Shown here piece after piece: positions 41,861 to 43,280 of a stretch of DNA of 43,280 nucleotides. Source of the stretch: Pseudomonas taeanensis MS-3 (GTDB taxonomy: Bacteria > Pseudomonadota > Gammaproteobacteria > Pseudomonadales > Pseudomonadaceae); contig NZ_AWSQ01000012.1 of NCBI RefSeq assembly GCF_000498575.2, positions 1 through 43,280 on the forward strand. The letters are read 5' to 3'. Numbering within the stretch: position 1 is the first letter of the stretch; each line of letters starts with the position of its first letter. The notes beneath the pieces were generated by a model. That model was given only the letters and a program-made list of their open reading frames with translations, was not told the DNA's origin and did not search any database. A program made the position numbers and the translations under genes.

Positions 41861-42784
41861 ATGAGCAAGAAACTCAAGGCGGCCATCATTGGCCCCGGCA
41901 ATATCGGTACCGATCTGGTGATGAAGATGCTCCGTTCCGAGTGGATCGAGCCGGTGTGGATGGTCGGTATCGACCCCAACTCCGACGGCCTCAAGCGCGC
42001 CCGCGAATTCGGCATGAAGACCACCTTTGATGGCGTCGACGGCCTGCTGCCGCACGTGCTGGACGACGACATCCGCATCGCCTTCGACGCCACCTCGGCC
42101 TATGTGCATGCCGAGAACAGCCGCAAGCTCAACGCGCTCGGCGTGCTGATGGTCGACCTGACCCCGGCGGCCATCGGCCCCTACTGCGTGCCGCCGGTCA
42201 ACCTCAAGCAGCACGTCGGCCGCCTGGAAATGAACGTCAACATGGTCACCTGCGGCGGCCAGGCCACCATCCCCATGGTCGCCGCGGTGTCCCGTGTGCA
42301 GCCGGTGGCCTACGCCGAGATCGTCGCCACCGTCTCCTCGCGCTCGGTCGGTCCGGGCACGCGCAAGAACATCGACGAGTTCACCCGCACCACCGCCGGC
42401 GCCATCGAGCAGGTCGGCGGCGCCAGGGAAGGCAAGGCGATCATCGTCATCAACCCGGCCGAACCGCCGCTGATGATGCGCGACACCATCCACTGCCTGA
42501 CCGACAGCGAGCCGGACCAGGCCGCGATCACCGCCTCGGTTCACGCGATGATCGCCGAGGTGCAGAAATACGTGCCCGGCTACCGCCTGAAGAACGGCCC
42601 GGTGTTCGACGGCAACCGCGTGTCGATCTTCATGGAAGTCGAAGGCCTGGGCGACTACCTGCCCAAGTACGCCGGCAACCTCGACATCATGACCGCCGCC
42701 GCGCTGCGCACCGGCGAGATGTTCGCCGAGGAAATCGCCGCCGGCACCATTCAACTGCCGCGTCGCGACATCGCGCTGGCCTGA
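41861..42784 (+). CDS. dmpF: Acetaldehyde dehydrogenase (acylating)
   Basis: 307 aa. N-terminal NAD-binding motif AAIIGPGNIGTDLVMKML, the catalytic Cys131 in NMVTCGGQATIPMVAAVSRV, and dimer-domain motifs (SVGPGTRKNIDEFTRTT). It matches DmpF/XylQ/NahO and converts acetaldehyde plus CoA to acetyl-CoA. It forms a channelled complex with the aldolase encoded 11 bp downstream. GAGGACACACCC precedes the start. Confidence 0.96.
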   Translation: MSKKLKAAIIGPGNIGTDLVMKMLRSEWIEPVWMVGIDPNSDGLKRAREFGMKTTFDGVDGLLPHVLDDDIRIAFDATSAYVHAENSRKLNALGVLMVDLTPAAIGPYCVPPVNLKQHVGRLEMNVNMVTCGGQATIPMVAAVSRVQPVAYAEIVATVSSRSVGPGTRKNIDEFTRTTAGAIEQVGGAREGKAIIVINPAEPPLMMRDTIHCLTDSEPDQAAITASVHAMIAEVQKYVPGYRLKNGPVFDGNRVSIFMEVEGLGDYLPKYAGNLDIMTAAALRTGEMFAEEIAAGTIQLPRRDIALA

Positions 42785-42795
42785 GGAGTAGCACC

Positions 42796-43280
42796 ATGAA
42801 TTTGCACGGCAAGAGCGTCATCCTGCACGACATGAGCCTGCGCGACGGCATGCACGCCAAGCGCCACCAGATCAGCCTGGAGCAGATGGTCGCGGTCGCC
42901 ACCGGCCTCGACGCCGCCGGCATGCCGCTGATCGAGATCACCCACGGTGACGGCCTCGGCGGCCGTTCGATCAACTACGGCTTCCCGGCGCACAGCGACG
43001 AGGAGTACCTGCGCGCGGTGATCCCGCAGCTCAAGCAGGCCAAGGTCTCGGCCCTGCTGCTGCCTGGCATCGGTACCGTCGAGCACCTGCGCATGGCCCT
43101 GGATTGCGGCGTCTCGACCATCCGCGTGGCCACCCACTGCACCGAGGCGGACGTCTCCGAGCAGCACATCGGCATGGCGCGCAAGCTCGGCGTCGACACC
43201 GTCGGCTTCCTGATGATGGCGCACATGATCAGCGCCGAGAAAGTCCTCGAGCAGGCCAGGCTGATGGAAAGCTACGGCGC
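42796..43280 (+). CDS. dmpG: 4-hydroxy-2-oxovalerate aldolase (5' part, runs off window)
   Basis: The first 161 codons are present; the gene continues past the window edge (about 345 aa in the family). The HMGL-like TIM-barrel start ILHDMSLRDGMHAKRHQISL contains R16, D17 and H20, matching the catalytic Arg, metal-binding Asp and His of DmpG/BphI. IEITHGDGLGGRSINYG and RVATHCTEADVS follow. It cleaves 4-hydroxy-2-oxovalerate to pyruvate and acetaldehyde, which passes to DmpF. GAGGAGTAG precedes the ATG. Confidence 0.96.
   Translation, partial: MNLHGKSVILHDMSLRDGMHAKRHQISLEQMVAVATGLDAAGMPLIEITHGDGLGGRSINYGFPAHSDEEYLRAVIPQLKQAKVSALLLPGIGTVEHLRMALDCGVSTIRVATHCTEADVSEQHIGMARKLGVDTVGFLMMAHMISAEKVLEQARLMESYG

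Noticed and set aside
40861..42754. Long minus-strand frames opposite dmpE and dmpF
   Set aside because: Low-complexity antisense frames created by third-position GC; the plus-strand products are conserved enzymes with start sites and ribosome-binding sites.

Overview
The window is GC-rich Pseudomonas-type DNA from an accessory region: efflux genes, alkane-regulation genes, part of an integrative conjugative element (ICE) and an aromatic meta-cleavage operon, stitched together by layered insertion sequences and group II introns. No rRNA, tRNA, CRISPR array or replication origin was seen. The first 20 bases are pure G and look like a sequencing or assembly artefact.

Layout. 200-2304 (minus strand): two related coiled-coil proteins, one exported and one cytoplasmic, and a TetR repressor whose promoter carries a perfect palindromic operator. 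2404-9530 (plus): tripartite RND efflux operon (lipoprotein adaptor, permease, outer-membrane factor) with an LpxR-like lipid A deacylase gene between permease and outer-membrane factor. 9540-15451: a mobile-element pile-up. It holds an IS5-family element whose transposase is split exactly by a shortened group II intron, a chimeric ORF joining intron reverse transcriptase to an IS3 transposase end, a second intron whose 3' part is tandemly duplicated, and a decayed IS630 element inside the duplicate with a TA duplication. 15567-19424: alkS and alkT (alkane-responsive MalT-type regulator and rubredoxin reductase), AT-richer than their surroundings, without the alkB operon. 19500-24234: an istA fragment with an intron end, a complete IS1182-family element and a complete IS21-family element with a 7-bp target duplication.

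24366-33514 is a tightly overlapping block of ICE conjugation genes of the RAQPRD/TIGR037xx type, from RAQPRD to the TraC/VirB4-like ATPase and a DsbA-like protein. Downstream transfer genes are replaced by a thermonuclease tail, an istA fragment, a broken Tn3-family transposase and a decayed IS1595-family element that ends next to the dmpR-like gene.

35962-43280 is a phenol/catechol meta-pathway locus. A DmpR/MopR-type sigma-54 regulator (minus) diverges from a region with UAS-like palindromes, a possible IHF site and a good -24/-12 promoter. Instead of phenol hydroxylase genes there is only a dmpK-like scrap, followed by a catechol 2,3-dioxygenase that has lost two metal ligands. The lower pathway is then intact: dmpC, dmpD, dmpE, dmpF and the start of dmpG. 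As read, the operon could process ring-cleavage products to pyruvate and acetyl-CoA but could not hydroxylate phenol or cleave catechol itself. The regulator also has Tyr in place of a His implicated in phenol recognition.
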